A stretch of DNA of 64,000 bases from Tilletia caries (taxonomy: Eukaryota; Basidiomycota; Exobasidiomycetes; Tilletiales; Tilletiaceae). The notes under the pieces are model-generated. The model was not told the DNA's origin. It saw nothing but the letters and a program-made list of their open reading frames with translations, and did no database searches. This document shows, one piece after another, positions 21,955 through 32,868 of the stretch; the stretch's first letter is position 1, and each line of letters opens with the position of its first letter. The stretch covers positions 1,922,001-1,986,000 of the forward strand of contig JALUTQ010000005.1 in assembly GCA_032718865.1 (NCBI GenBank), read 5' to 3'. The position numbers and the translations under genes were made by a program.

Positions 21955-22767
21955 GCGTCCGTCATGCTCTTGATGCTATGGCCTCTGCATCAGAGCAGTG
22001 TGTGCGCTCAGCAGCGCGCTTCGCTGATCGTCGTTGTTTGGCGGCTGCTCGCCTCTATTCAGGTCCTGCGCTCGAATATGCAGAGCGACCAGACGGACTG
22101 GGCGGACCGTCTTACGGCAACCGAGTTCGCTATGAACTCTCAAGTCAATTCCAGTACTGGCGTCAGCCCCTTTGAGCTCCTGTACGGGCTTAGTCCGAGC
22201 ATGAACCGGACCTTGGGGCCTTCCGGCTATATCAGTCCGTTCAAAGGTGTCAAGGAGGACCACGAGAGGATCAGCCTCAACCTTATGGCCGCTCATGACA
22301 ACATCATCACAGCCTGTACACGGCAAACCATTCAAGCCAACAAGCATCGCACCAGCGCGACAGAATTCAAAGCAAATGATCTAGTTTACTTGTGGTCTTG
22401 TCTACTGCGAATCTCAAGCTTCCTGCCGGACGGGCCTCAAAGCTTCCCCCGCGCTATATCGGCCCATATTAGATCCTTCGGTGCTTCACGAAGCAGGACG
22501 CGTTTACGTTGGAGCTCCCGGACGAACTCGTCCATCGGCGTATTCACCCTACCTTCCATAGTAGTCTTTTCAAACCACATATTCCAAGTGATGATAAGCT
22601 TATCCCCGGAAGAGACCCGAAAGCTTTCTATGACTTTGGCCTTGACGAGGATGAAGAGTGGCGGGTGGATGTCAGCAAAGCTTCAATTGCTTGTGTTGTG
22701 GTCCACTGGAGAGAAGACATGGGAGCCGCTTGACAATTGTAACAGATTGTCCGCGTTGACTAAATAA
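21955..22767 (+). pseudogene. Ty3/Gypsy integrase C-terminus and chromodomain-like fragment
   Basis: The frame reads MQSDQTDWADRLTATEFAMN and SSTGVSPFELLYGLSPSMN, the classic end of a Gypsy integrase core, then KHRTSATEFKANDLVYL. After a frame change at about 22420 comes the GPY/F-like region (LELPDELVHRRIHPTFHSSL, then FKPH), then an EEWRVD segment and, in another frame, WSTGEKTWEPLDN, as in a C-terminal chromodomain. No RT, LTR or gag is nearby: an isolated 0.8-kb relic with at least two frame breaks. Confidence 0.8.
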
Positions 22768-23180
22768 TTAGAACTACACGGAGTCGCTACACCTCATCTG
22801 CTGCCTCGAACGTCTGCCACATCTACTCTGGTGAGATCCTGAAGCACGAGCATTGTCCTGTGAGCAAGGCTCGGCGACTGTATAACTGTGCTCACTAAGA
22901 CTGTAGGTAAGTTGACTTAATAAGTCATAATTGTAACTGTACTGTAGGCGGCAGTTGACTGTAACTGTTTACTGTAGGACCCGAACACAGTCACCTGTAC
23001 AGTTGATTAAGTTGGAATTTTTTTGGGCCCCAAACTGTTCAAACTTACTATGACTATACAGCACTGTTTGAGTTGAAAAAAAAAACTGGCAGCCACTTTC
23101 ATTTTGAGAGAAAAAAACTTACAGCCACTGACGTCTGACAGCCACGTACAGTCACTTACAGTTACTCACAGCTGCTTTAA

Positions 23181-24945
23181 CAGAGGTCGGCATGAGTATG
23201 GGTAAATCTTGGGTATACCCAATATTGTACCCAAGTCCTTGGGTACAGTCTTGGGTATGAGCTGTCAGATACCCAAGTTACAATACTTGAGTATTACTTG
23301 GGTAATACTCATCGTACCCAAGACATACCCAAGAATGTACCCACCTTTTTCCGCAACAAAAGCTGGCATTCAAACCCTCTTTTGTACATTCGAATACACA
23401 ATAGTGACCAGCCTTACAGAAAACCCAGTCCTGGCTTTTATTTCACATGCTCACATACGTGATACGATACCTCAAGGATATAACGATTGATAACAGCTGG
23501 CCGAATGTACAAACGTCCAACGCACTGGTCCGTTCACTTATAGATTGGTCCGTCTACTCATAAATCTCTGACCCTCTGAACCATTATTTTCAGACGCTTT
23601 GTCCAATTCTTTCCTCCGTTCCCCCGCCATCCACTCATATGATTTGGTCCTCTCGCACACCTTTTGCTCTGTCCCCCCCCCCTTTGGTTTAACCAAGGAA
23701 AAACAACAATTTACCTCTCCAAAAGTCTTAAAAGAGGACCGAAATCCTCAGAACGGAACGAGCGTGGTGCTGCCTGTCCTCAGTGGCAGCCTCAGTGCCT
23801 CTTTTGTATTCTTGCAGTCCCAGTTTTGTAAAGGGTATACAAGATGGAAGCCACAAACGACAACGTTTGTAATCATAACTGTTCTTTATTTTTTAGGATT
23901 AGCCATAACTTTTTATTTTTGGAAGCGGGGGAACGGACCTTTTGACGGGGTGGTTGGTGGCAAAATTTTGGGTAAGTAGGATTTGGATACTGGGCAAACG
24001 AAGTCCACTTTCCGTGGGGTGAACGGACCAATCCATGGGCTGACGTTGGAAAAAAAGGACGTTCGTCTATCCTGCTAACAGCTGATAGTGACATAGTGAC
24101 ATCTTCAGCAACTATAGTGATGAACGTAGTGACTATAGTGACAGCTGCAGCCTGTAGCAACTATAGTGACAGATTTTGTGACTATAGTGATTGTGGCTGT
24201 CATTATAGTGATAGTAGCTGTCACTGTATTGATACCTGACGACTGAGTCTCATTAAAGGAAGAGTGTATGCGTACAACCGTACAAGACGATGAAATACTA
24301 TATAGACAAGAAACCAGCGCGAGATAAAACATTGATTTTACCCGAAGAATGCGCGTGACGCGACTGAGCTCCAGCCTCCGATGACCGATGTGGATGCATA
24401 AGTGGAGGCGTGGAGCCATGGAGGGTGAGGAATCTTTGGTGGTAATGGCCAACTGTAGTCGAGCTTATAGTCAACAGTTATCACTATAGTGACGGCATAG
24501 TGGCATGTTACGACTATAGTGATAACATAGTGATATGTTACACCTATAGTGATAACGCGTTGCAACTAAAATGAGATGTAGTGAGTTGTGGGATGTCTGC
24601 CAGTGTCACTGTGGTGACATCACTTATCAGAGTTAAGGTATCGTAGAAGTGTCGGCAGTCGACAGGTCGACTACAGACTACAGCGAGTGTATGGTGGGAA
24701 GTTCTGAGTAGGAGCGATCTTGGGTATCATTGTGGTGAACGTTATGCAATGATAAGAAGGAAGAGCCGCCAGAGGATGTATCACAGTATTACGTAATGCT
24801 GACTAACAAAAAGCACTCGCGAGTATACTTGGGTATACTCCCGAGTATGAGTATCAATCTCGTCGTAAAAAAATACTCGTACCCAAGAGTACAGTATCGT
24901 TGGTCAAATACCCAAGACTCTACCCATGCCGTTGCCGACCCTCTG
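23181..24945. mobile_element. Nested MITE-like element, GGGTATACCCAAG family, itself interrupted
   Basis: Ends CAGAGGTCGGCATGAGTATG and the inverse of CAGAGGGTCGGCAACGGCAT. Both ends are packed with CTTGGGTATACCCAAG-type palindromes. The candidate duplication (TGCTTTAA / GCTACTTAA) is imperfect. Between 23490 and 24050 lies a repeat sharing GAACGGACC and ACGTTTGTA segments with 49450-49745. Between 24070 and 24620 lies another block of degenerate GACTATAGTGAC motifs. Confidence 0.55.
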
Positions 24946-25409
24946 GCTACTTAAGTCAAATCTCATTTTCTTGTCGAAAACCTTTACTCGGAAATCGGAA
25001 TACGCGGCGTCGTTGATGAGGGCGGAGATCAGGGAATAAGGGTGCTGCTTGAGAAGAGAGAAGGGATCGTTGAGGTGGTGTGTGCAAAGATAAATGAGAT
25101 GAAGAGGTAAAAGGGTTGAGCGGCGAGGGTCCGTGAGAACTGAGAACTGCGGTAACTGTAAAAGTTAGACTTGCAGTCACTTTCAAGCACTGTATGGTAC
25201 CAATTTTGAAAGGCAAAACTGTGACTTAAAATACTTTTTAAGTTACAGTTACTTTGAGATTTTTTCTACAGTAACTGTTAGTAACTGTTACAGTGACTTA
25301 AACTGGGATTGGAGGTCCGTGCGCGACGAAAAAAATACAGTAACTATAGTAACTTAAAGTCACTTAATTGTAACTGTTACTGTACTGTAGGCGCTGGCGG
25401 TAAGTTATT

Positions 25410-26489
25410 CCCCAGACTTTAGTATGGGGTTATATCTGCCCCTTAGATCTTACGGCCGAGACGAATGTTGCAACATCGCTCGAATAAAATCTTTCAAAAC
25501 TTCTTGAAATCTTCTCAAACTTCGCCTGGGTGTCCGTGTTCTCAGCATCCATCGACGCTCTCGATTTCTCCCAGTTTTATTTGTGAAGATAGCAATTTGC
25601 AGTTCACATGCCGTCCTTCCGCCGTTCGTTGCCCGTTTCTGTCTCTCTTCCACCTCCACTTTTCCCACGCCTTCGATACAGTAGTCAAAAGTCAAAACCC
25701 TCCGAGGAAGTTCATAGCCATAGTCAAAACTCAAAACCCTCCGAGAATGTTGAAAGGTCTTCAACTTTTTGACGAACGCATCACGATTCACGCAGCTACC
25801 AACTGCCCAACTTACTCCAGCGTTCACCAACCTTCAACTCTGACCTGCCTGAAACTTACAATTCGTGCCAGTCGTTAGTTGCTTGAGATACACGCCTACA
25901 TCTACCAGGGGATGGTGCTCCAGAAGACCAAAATGCTACTGACTATTGACTACTGACTACTGACTAGTGACTACTGACTACTGACTACTGAGTTACTGAC
26001 TACTGACTACTGACTACTGACTACTGACTACTGACTACTGATCACTCGTCAGTCCATATCGATTTGTCAACTGTGGCCTGTGAGTCACCGATCAGGTCCG
26101 CAATACACATGTTACATTACATCTTTAGGGAGCTTTATCTGCTCATCATCCATGTTGTGTGGATAATCATTGCGGAGAGCTCGAAGGGTAGCGAAGCTTC
26201 CCTGAGAGCGAGGCGCGGAGGGCGTCTATGTGATTTGAATGATTGACTGTGCTTCTGGGTCATTGTTTAGGTATGCAATCCACATCCGACAGGCACAGCA
26301 TTGAGCACGCCTTTGAAGAATCCGAGTCTAAGATATCCAGACCAAGCATTAAGCAACATCAGTCATCAAGAGTCAAGACATGCATGTTTCTTGGTACTTT
26401 TCATTTCCCGTTCATATTCTAATTTCTATAAACTCATGGCCTCAAAAAGTCTGGGGAACACTCTGGCTCAAAAGCCAGGCCGGTGGGAT
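25410..26489. other. 1.08-kb insertion present in only one arm of the inverted duplication
   Basis: The right arm reads straight through GCGGTAAGTTATAACTGTAA (inverted, near 35205-35220), whereas the left arm is split after TAAGTTAT at 25409 and resumes at 26490. The insert begins TTCCCCAGACTTT and has the inverse of that string (AAAGTCTGGGGAA) near its other end (26448-26460). The duplication is at most AT. It contains the heptamer array and no convincing gene. Confidence 0.6.
25935..26042. repeat. Heptameric tandem repeat (CTACTGA)n
   Basis: About fifteen near-perfect 7-bp units TACTGAC with minor variants. No spacers, so not a CRISPR array. Confidence 0.9.
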
Positions 26490-26774
26490 AACTGTAACTG
26501 TACTGTACTGTATACCCAAAATGGACAACTGTAAGTAACTGTCCGAGCCTTGCCTGTAAGAATGGTTCCAAAACCAAAAAGGAGCAAAACCTTTCCTTCG
26601 GTGACCGACCGTTGGATGAGGTATCAGGAAGTGTATGATTGTGTGGGTTCAGCAGCGGGGAATACGCTTTAATTCTGCAGCTGCCATCCCTAGTCCCACC
26701 AGCCCGGCGTCCCGGAGCGTTCTGTGGGGTTTCATTTTATTTCTCGAAAAACACAAAAATAGTTATAACACCAG

Positions 26775-26885
26775 CTGGGCTAGATCCCGGGACCTTATTA
26801 CATCATCCTGCTATCTTTTTCGAGTCTACTGCGTCTACCACTCAGCCATCGCGGCTTCCTGATGCCGAGTTCCTCTACTGGTTCA
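26775..26885 (-). repeat. tRNA-derived SINE-like element, copy in left arm
   Basis: Reverse complement of the element at 34841-34950, with the same box A- and box B-like sequences. See that entry. Confidence 0.4.
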
Positions 26886-27248
26886 CTATAACACCAGGCA
26901 AGTTACAATGGTGGTTGAGTGTCGAAAGCAGCAGTGTTGGTGGAAATCATGTGGGCGGTACTCGCGCGGTAACCGTCCTTTAGTGTGAACAGTGAACCAG
27001 CCCTTTTTTGACGGCCGCATGATTCTCAACGACGCATTCATACCCTCAAACTGGTCGGTTTGCGCTCAAATTTGGACCACATCTGCCTCATGGCTCACGC
27101 AACCTTCCACGGTCTTCACATTTACCTGATGTTGCGTCGTCTTGTCGTGGTGGTGTTGCTGTGATGGAATCAGTGGACGCTGCATTTCAAGCCTGTACTA
27201 TATACAGACTAGTGCAATGGCCGAAGCCAAAGGGGTGCAGCTCCCAAA

Positions 27249-27270
27249 CGCCGATCACGTGTGATCGGCG
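27249..27270. other. Hairpin downstream of the left Fanzor copy
   Basis: CGCCGATCAC / GTGATCGGCG, a 10-bp inverted repeat with a 2-nt centre, about 120 nt past the Fanzor stop and beyond a pyrimidine tract. It is identical in the other copy (34428-34449). It could belong to the guide (omega) RNA or mark an element end. Confidence 0.5.
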
Positions 27271-27390
27271 GCATTTTTCCGGAAAGAAAAGGCAAAAAGG
27301 GAAAAAGAAAGGGAAAAGAGCGCAAGAAAAAGAAAGAGAAAAGAAAATGTAGAGGAAAAGGAAAAAGAAAAAGAGAATATGTCGCTGTCA

Positions 27391-28289
27391 CTAGTTGAGA
27401 AAATCATATTTCCAGTGGAGGAAAATGTTTTTCGCCGCATTGACGTCTCGATCCGAGACTGTGAGACATCCGGGGCAGCGGTGGATTTCGCTGCCTACAA
27501 GTCTGTAATTGACCGTGCCGCACGTTGAGCAGACCTTGGATGTCCAGTCCTCCACCACCTCGACGACCTCCATAGCTTCATTTAATCGGCTTCTGAAGCG
27601 ACCGTGCGCCCACGTCATCATGGCTCTGACTGTCTTTCGCCCGATCCGCCTTTGACCTCGCCGAGACATCTGGTGCGCGTTGAATTTTGGCAGCAGCACA
27701 GTGTCGAAACTTCGCTTGAGGTAGCTACGCAGCTTCCAATGGAGCTCGTCGACCAGATGCCGGATTCTTGCACGCAGTCGATTTGCGGCGCGGCGCATAC
27801 GGTAAGGTTTTTTGCTGAAGCTTGGGTTGATCGCGAGATCAACTCATCCAAGTGCGTACTGAGGCGGAAAAGACGCTTGTGGTCTCCATCGCCAAACTTT
27901 GCCGCCGTTCCCCGCAAAGGGTCGTAAATGGTGGCAAATGTCCGAACGCCGGGGTCAATGGCACACATTTCTGGCCCACGTGCTGCAAGAACCCGCATCT
28001 TTTCTTCCCCAATGTCCTTCTGCCAAAGCAGGAACCATGACCCGTTTTCCTGCTTGATGCATGCCCCATCTTGCTCCAGCGATGGAACGTCGATCCCCGT
28101 CTGAATCTTGGTCTGGTGCTGACCTGGACCCAGACCGAAATTCGGGATCTTGAGGCATCCTCCGTCCCAGTCACGTGTCCGAATTCGGAAGGAGGAGAAG
28201 AGCGCCCGCTGTTTCCGGAATTTCAGCTCGAAGTTCGGAATTTTGCCGGCCCGAACGTCCGCCAAGCCATTCCGAAGCGCTGTATGGGC
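27391..28289 (-). pseudogene. Fanzor (TnpB-like RNA-guided nuclease), 5'-truncated copy
   Basis: Lacks about 170 N-terminal codons: homology to the full copy starts at FDAHTALRN. It retains MCAIDPGVRTFATIYDP (RuvC-I Asp), the bridge-like RMRRAANRLRARIRHLVDEL segment, VEDWTSKVCSTCG (RuvC-II Glu plus the first half of a four-Cys zinc finger), HRCPGC and DRDVNAAKNIF (RuvC-III Asp). The frame changes once at about 27832, at the same site as in the other copy. Fanzors are eukaryotic relatives of IS200/IS605 TnpB and cut DNA guided by an RNA encoded at the element's 3' end. The truncation abuts an unrelated plus-strand gene start at 28384. Confidence 0.88.
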
Positions 28290-28383
28290 GTCAATCCTGA
28301 TTCTGAACTCGAACTCGGACTCCAAGGAGGGCGTCGGTCTCTGGCACCACGTTATCGGCCCGGCCCCGGCCGTCGACGTCGAG

Positions 28384-29009
28384 ATGGCCAACCCACACGA
28401 GCAAGACATGGCACACGACCAAGACGCGCTCGACGACATCGGTCTGGACATCGTCAACCTCAGCGAGGACGAGGACGACACGGACGCTATGGGTCTCGAT
28501 GACCTCGTCGCCAACGTCAACGTCGATGCCATCGCTCAGGCCGCCGAGCACGTGGTCACCGAGGGCGATCAAGAGCCTCCTCGCTACCATGAAACGGCTT
28601 TCTTCGGCCGGTTCGACGAGCTGATCCAGACGATCTGCGCCCGTCGCGAGGAACATCGTTCGACGGCTTGGGCTCATGTCCGCCGCGGCTTCAGCATGGA
28701 GATCGAGCGCGAGATCGAGGCTCAGGTCGCGTATCTCCACGCACGAATCAACTCGCTCACGAGCGACACCTTCGCCCTCCGGCACATTATGTACCGCCTT
28801 CCGAACGCCACCCTACGCTTCGACTTCGGCCATCGATCACCCTGGTGCATAGGTGCAAGAACAAGTTCCGCCGCACCGACTTCTACCACATGCCATCGGG
28901 CCGGGTTCGCTTTCTGGCTTGCGCGCTCGTGGCAGCCACCAACGGAATCACCGAGCACCCTATCATTAAGCGTAACACAGTATACAGTTCCTGTGTCCGT
29001 CGCTTCTAG
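28384..29009 (+). pseudogene. Hypothetical protein with one frame break
   Basis: ATG at 28384. The acidic N-terminus (MANPHEQDMAHDQDALDDIG, then SEDEDDTD) leads to FFGRFDELIQTICARREEHR and EIEREIEAQVAYLHARINSL. At about 28830 the frame changes and continues SITLVHRCKNKFRRTDFYHM, then FLACALVAATNGITEHPIIK, stopping at 29007-29009. Composition and continuity across the break suggest a real former gene. I do not recognise the family. Its start lies only 95 nt from the truncated end of the Fanzor copy. Confidence 0.5.
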
Positions 29010-29339
29010 TCTTCTAGAACCTTTGATAGATTACCCTCATCGTCCCCACCAATCCATGTTTCCCATTCGTCTCCCGTTCAACAAATCGAATATTTGCTTC
29101 CTTTTCTTATCCTCTTCCTCGTCATCGTGTCACGTCTACCGTTTTGATTCACCCGTACCATACAGTGAATTCAGAAGGAGAGGATTTGTTACCTAGCAAA
29201 TGATTCATAGCCAGATCACTGGCCCTGACTATTCTCTGACTGATGCCCCATTTCTTACGCCCCCATGACTCTATGGTGACTCCACCATGACTAGGATATA
29301 ATGACTCCACACGTGACCTGTCCTGTACTCTATACTTCC

Positions 29340-30035
29340 TAAGGATCTTCCCGGAGTAGGCCCCGGAGTAGCATTCCCCGGAGCTCCGCGGACTCCGGGG
29401 GACGCTCTGCACGGGTACGGAGCACGGAGCGAGATTTGAGCGTTTTTTACTAGCTTTAGATTTGCGGAGCTACTCCGCGAAGGTATGGCTGCAACGCCCC
29501 GGAGCACGGAGTGAGTTTGCTTGCATTGTCAAAAGAGCCCCGGAGTACGGAGCAGACCTCGGAGTCCGTCGGACTCCGGGGATGGCAAAGTGGGTCACGT
29601 GATGGCCAAAACTGAGTCACGTGACCGGTTTTTGAGGGATTTCTCGGCCGAATCAGGTCGAAATACTGTGTATTTCAGCTTTTTGGGGGCAGCAAATCCT
29701 TGGAAAGGAATGATATAGGCTTCTAAAGCTGCGATTGAACTGTTTTGATGAGCTTTGACCTTCTCCTGAGCCCATGTTGCACTCATTTCATGACACCCCG
29801 GAGTACCCCGGAGTCCGCGGAGCTATTTTGCGGAGCACGGAGTCCGCCTGTGAAAAATATACGGAGCACGAAGTAGATTCTTGTGCGCAACCGCAACTTC
29901 GACGGAGCACGGAGTGCTCGCCAGCTGATCACCAGAAATTTTGCGGAGCGCGGAGCTGGCCAGAGTTCAGACGGAGCTGAGCGGAGCGTCGCCCCGGAGT
30001 CCGGGCTCCGGGGATCTACTACGGGAAGATCCTTA
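29340..30035. mobile_element. hAT-like MITE, TAAGGATCTTCCCG variant
   Basis: 696 bp, ends TAAGGATCTTCCCGGAGTAG and the inverse of TAAGGATCTTCCCGTAGTAG. Flanks ATACTTCC / AATTACTTCC resemble a decayed duplication. The interior is rich in CGGAGTACGGAG / GGAGCACGGAG, as in the 3175-3925 family, so the two are related subfamilies. Confidence 0.75.
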
Positions 30036-30280
30036 AATTACTTCCCCCTATCAGTTATCCTCACTCCAGAATATTCTGTCACTCTGGCTTCCGCTCAAAC
30101 GTCTGTACTTAGTCATCCTCTCGCTGTTGGAGCTCTGATGAATGTTGAGAAGCATCAGTGTCTGGGCTTGGGCCAGGGACAAGAGTAGCTGGACGCATAT
30201 GGCGCCAGGCGCCGTACATGACTCTGTTCTGACTCAGTCATGGAAAACACTCAGCGACCCTCCCGCCCCGGTCGGGAAAG

Positions 30281-30290
30281 TTATAAAAGG
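30281..30290 (+). promoter_or_regulatory. TATA-like box, possible solo-LTR or gene promoter
   Basis: TTATAAAAGG followed by a pyrimidine-rich leader (CTCTTTCTCGACC) within a GC-balanced stretch (30215-30490) with no ORF. It could be the promoter of a decayed LTR. No matching partner in the window. Confidence 0.3.
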
Positions 30291-30810
30291 AGGCGGGCTC
30301 TCGCCCAACTTCCTCTTTCTCGACCAACAGACACCTCACTCACATCACAGAAACCAAATTGGCAATTCACAGAAGAGTTAAGTCTACCGTGTGAACCGTC
30401 GTGCCTAACTCTGAGACAAGATAAGGTTGCTATTTACTTCGACTACTGCTGACTTGTCTGACTCTCGGCCGTAACTATTACACAGATCCTCAGCGAGGAT
30501 GGGGAGTCTGTCTTCGTTGGGAAGGGGAGCGAGACGAGCGATGCTCTGGAGGGTAACGGTAATGCAGTTGGCTCATATCTGACCACAGCATTCGTGAGTT
30601 TACTGTATTGCTACCCGCTCAGGAAACCTGCATACCATGCAAAAATTTACTTGAACGACTGACTTCAACGCTTACCCACGCGCAATATTCTGCTCAGCAC
30701 AGTCAGCTTGTACAATAGGAGTGCTCAGGGAAGGCTGCAAAGTGAGCGGTTTGCTCGAGACAAAAAAAAAATGTCAATTTCATGGAGAGACGCGTTCAAG
30801 TCGCGTCCCA

Positions 30811-31456
30811 CTGCAGTGTTTCGAAGTATACTTGAAGGACCAGAATTATTTTCAAAACATACTACAGTATACAGTATGTTTTTGGTCCGGAAGGTCTGAG
30901 TACTGCGACAGTATGGAAAAAGTAGTACTGTTTCCTTCAAGTATACTGGCGACATACTGGCAAATTTTCGTGTACTTACATTATACTGCAGTAGTACTGC
31001 AGTAGTACTTGTCAAAGAAAACATTATTCAAGTATACGAAGCGTAGTACTGTAGTATGTCCACATCATACTTTCAGGACGATGTGTCCGAAAACATACTG
31101 CAGGACAGTTCCAGTATACTGCAGCACCGTTCTCGCAGTACTACTGCAGTATGTCCACATCACATTTTACAGGAAAATATGTCACGAAAGATACTGCAGG
31201 ATAGTTCCAGTATACTGCAGTAGCTCGAGCCAGTATCCTTCAAGTATGCTGCAGCATACAAAAAGGAGGTTTACGGCATCGCGCTCCTTTTACATACTGC
31301 AGTATACTGCAGGACCGCGCCGGAGGATCCAAACAGGATACATTACCTTTTTTGAAACCGCCCAGATTTTCCGACAGGATACAGTATGTTTTTGCAAAAA
31401 ATAGTACTGCAACAGTATACTGCGACAGGATACAGTATGTAGTATGTCGAAACACT
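30811..31456. mobile_element. hAT-like MITE, CAGTGTTTCG family, AGTACTGCAGTA-rich
   Basis: 646 bp flanked by a perfect 8-bp duplication GCGTCCCA (30803-30810, 31457-31464). Inverted ends carry AGTGTTTCG. The left end has three extra bases (CTG) before the shared TIR. The interior is a mosaic of AGTACTGCAGTATACT palindromes. No gene. Confidence 0.75.
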
Positions 31457-31464
31457 GCGTCCCA

Positions 31465-32158
31465 GTCGCGTTGACGCAGACTTTAAATCTTTGAGAAATG
31501 ATCCAAAAAATTAAATTTATTTTAGACGCGTCTGTGCAGCGTCTCGAGTCTGCCCAACGCGTCTGAGAAGCGTTTGTGTCGCCCGAGCAGCGTCTGTGGC
31601 ACGTCTCTGTCGCGGATACAGATTTCCTGAGCTACCCGTGCGTACTAGAAATGGGGAGCGCCACATTCGGTAGAGATGAAGAGTGGCATGTGCTAGCCCA
31701 TAGGCGTGCATACTGTGGGGCTTTGAGACTGTGAGAGCCAGGCGGCGGTAGCGGTGGTGGCTCTTAGACAGATTCACGTAAGAAAACCCCCTCGAGCTAA
31801 GCTTAACCCAATATTTTTTCGGTCTCAAGTGCGGGAAAAAACCGGATGAGGATTTGTGCGCTTTCTTGCCGGAAACTAATACAGAATTAAGCTGGTTTTC
31901 GACGTCGAAAACTGATGTCCTAAGTGCAGTGCAGTATTTTCGCCAACACGAGCAGAGTTTATTGTTTCTTAGCCTGCTTCATATTGGCCCCCCTATATGT
32001 TTTGTTTGTCTGCCTCAAACAACCCCCCCTGCTAAAACGTGTTTGAAAGTCAGGAAAAATAACGCCCGCAAAGTCCTCAAGCGGCCATCATTCTGAACCA
32101 TGTCTATTGCTTGATCTAGATCGTTGCCCAAGGGACAGCAGGAGGGGACACATCATAA
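31465..32158. other. Gene-free; degenerate GCGTCTG repeats
   Basis: 31525-31625 contains about eight loosely spaced GCGTCTG/GCGTCTC units. The rest shows only short, biased ORFs. Confidence 0.4.
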
Positions 32159-32757
32159 TTGGCTGCACGGGATCAAGTTTCGCCCACAGGGGTTGCTGTC
32201 GCAGGGCCGTCACAAGCCGGGCCCAGTCCTGCCTTCAGCCTTTCGTTTACGGACGCCTTCACCTCTTTCAACAAACCCGTCCCACCAGGCGAAGACCTCC
32301 TCATCATCGACAACGACCTGTTGAGTTGGCTGAGTCCTGCCGAGCAGGGCACGTTCAGGAATAATGTTCGTCTCTGCGTCAAGTTTCGCGACTCCCAACC
32401 AGACCTCGCTACATCCGTACTCAGCACGGAACAACACCTCAATGTGGGCCAGGAAATGCTGGACGACAAAACCCGGAGAACGACACTCGAGGCGCTTGTA
32501 GCGAAGGCAAGGGAGGCGCGAGATTCGGCCATGAAAGACTCCAAAGCCGCTGAGCGCCGCAAGGAGAAAGTAAAAGGTCGCGCCTTGGACGACGAGGACA
32601 AAGAAGGCGGTACCACTGCGGACGAAAAGGGAAAGGCGCCCGCCTCTACACCCAACACGGACTGTTTTTTAGAGCCGATCCGTTTCCTATCACCCAATCC
32701 TTATCCAAATAAAGGGTCAACAGATTTTGATTTTGCTCGAATTTCCATTTCCAAAAG
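32159..32757 (+). CDS. Hypothetical exon upstream of the Fanzor gene
   Basis: An open frame with protein-like content (LLSWLSPAEQGTFRNNVRL, EALVAKAREARDSAMKDSKA, then a Lys/Glu/Asp-rich region). It ends at a strong donor AAAAG|GTGAGT (32758), and an acceptor TTACATACAG lies at 32862, seven bases before the Fanzor ATG. Splicing these would read out of frame with Fanzor, so this is either a separate gene cut by the Fanzor element or an alternative leader. No true ATG at the left end; family unknown. Confidence 0.4.
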
Positions 32758-32868
32758 GTGAGTTTTGAAAATTCCCTCTCTTTTTTCTTTGCAAAACTTG
32801 TCTTGCTGAAAAATGGACAACTTTTTTTTCTTTTTTTTTTGAATTTTATCTATTACATACAGATCACC

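Larger units (their letters stand above)
22865..26552. mobile_element. hAT-like element, CAAGGCTCGG family, enlarged by nested insertions
   Basis: Left end CAAGGCTCGGCGACTG (22865), right end CTGTCCGAGCCTTG (26552), with flanking CCTGTGAG / CCTGTAAG (22857-22864, 26553-26560; 7 of 8 match). Terminal regions consist of degenerate ACAGTTACAGTTACTTAAG motifs on both strands. The interior holds another MITE (23181-24945) and a 1.08-kb insertion (25410-26489). A simple 565-bp copy is at 50672-51236, showing the unexpanded form. Confidence 0.7.
25046..28289. repeat. Left arm of a large inverted duplication carrying a Fanzor copy
   Basis: Apart from the 25410-26489 insertion, this arm matches the reverse complement of 33387-35584 at about 98% or better by eye. 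It contains part of a CAAGGCTCGG element, a tRNA-like element, a hairpin, a pyrimidine tract and the 3' two-thirds of a Fanzor gene. The arm ends at 28289 inside the Fanzor frame. Confidence 0.85.

Noticed and set aside
25935..26042. Possible CRISPR-like array
   Set aside because: Units are contiguous 7-mers with no spacers, in a eukaryotic context.
27618..28532. A 304-codon open frame that appears to join the left Fanzor to an upstream Ser/Arg-rich domain
   Set aside because: The upstream part (28290-28532) is antisense to the plus-strand hypothetical gene at 28384 and has shadow-frame composition. The join is just the truncation point of the Fanzor copy.
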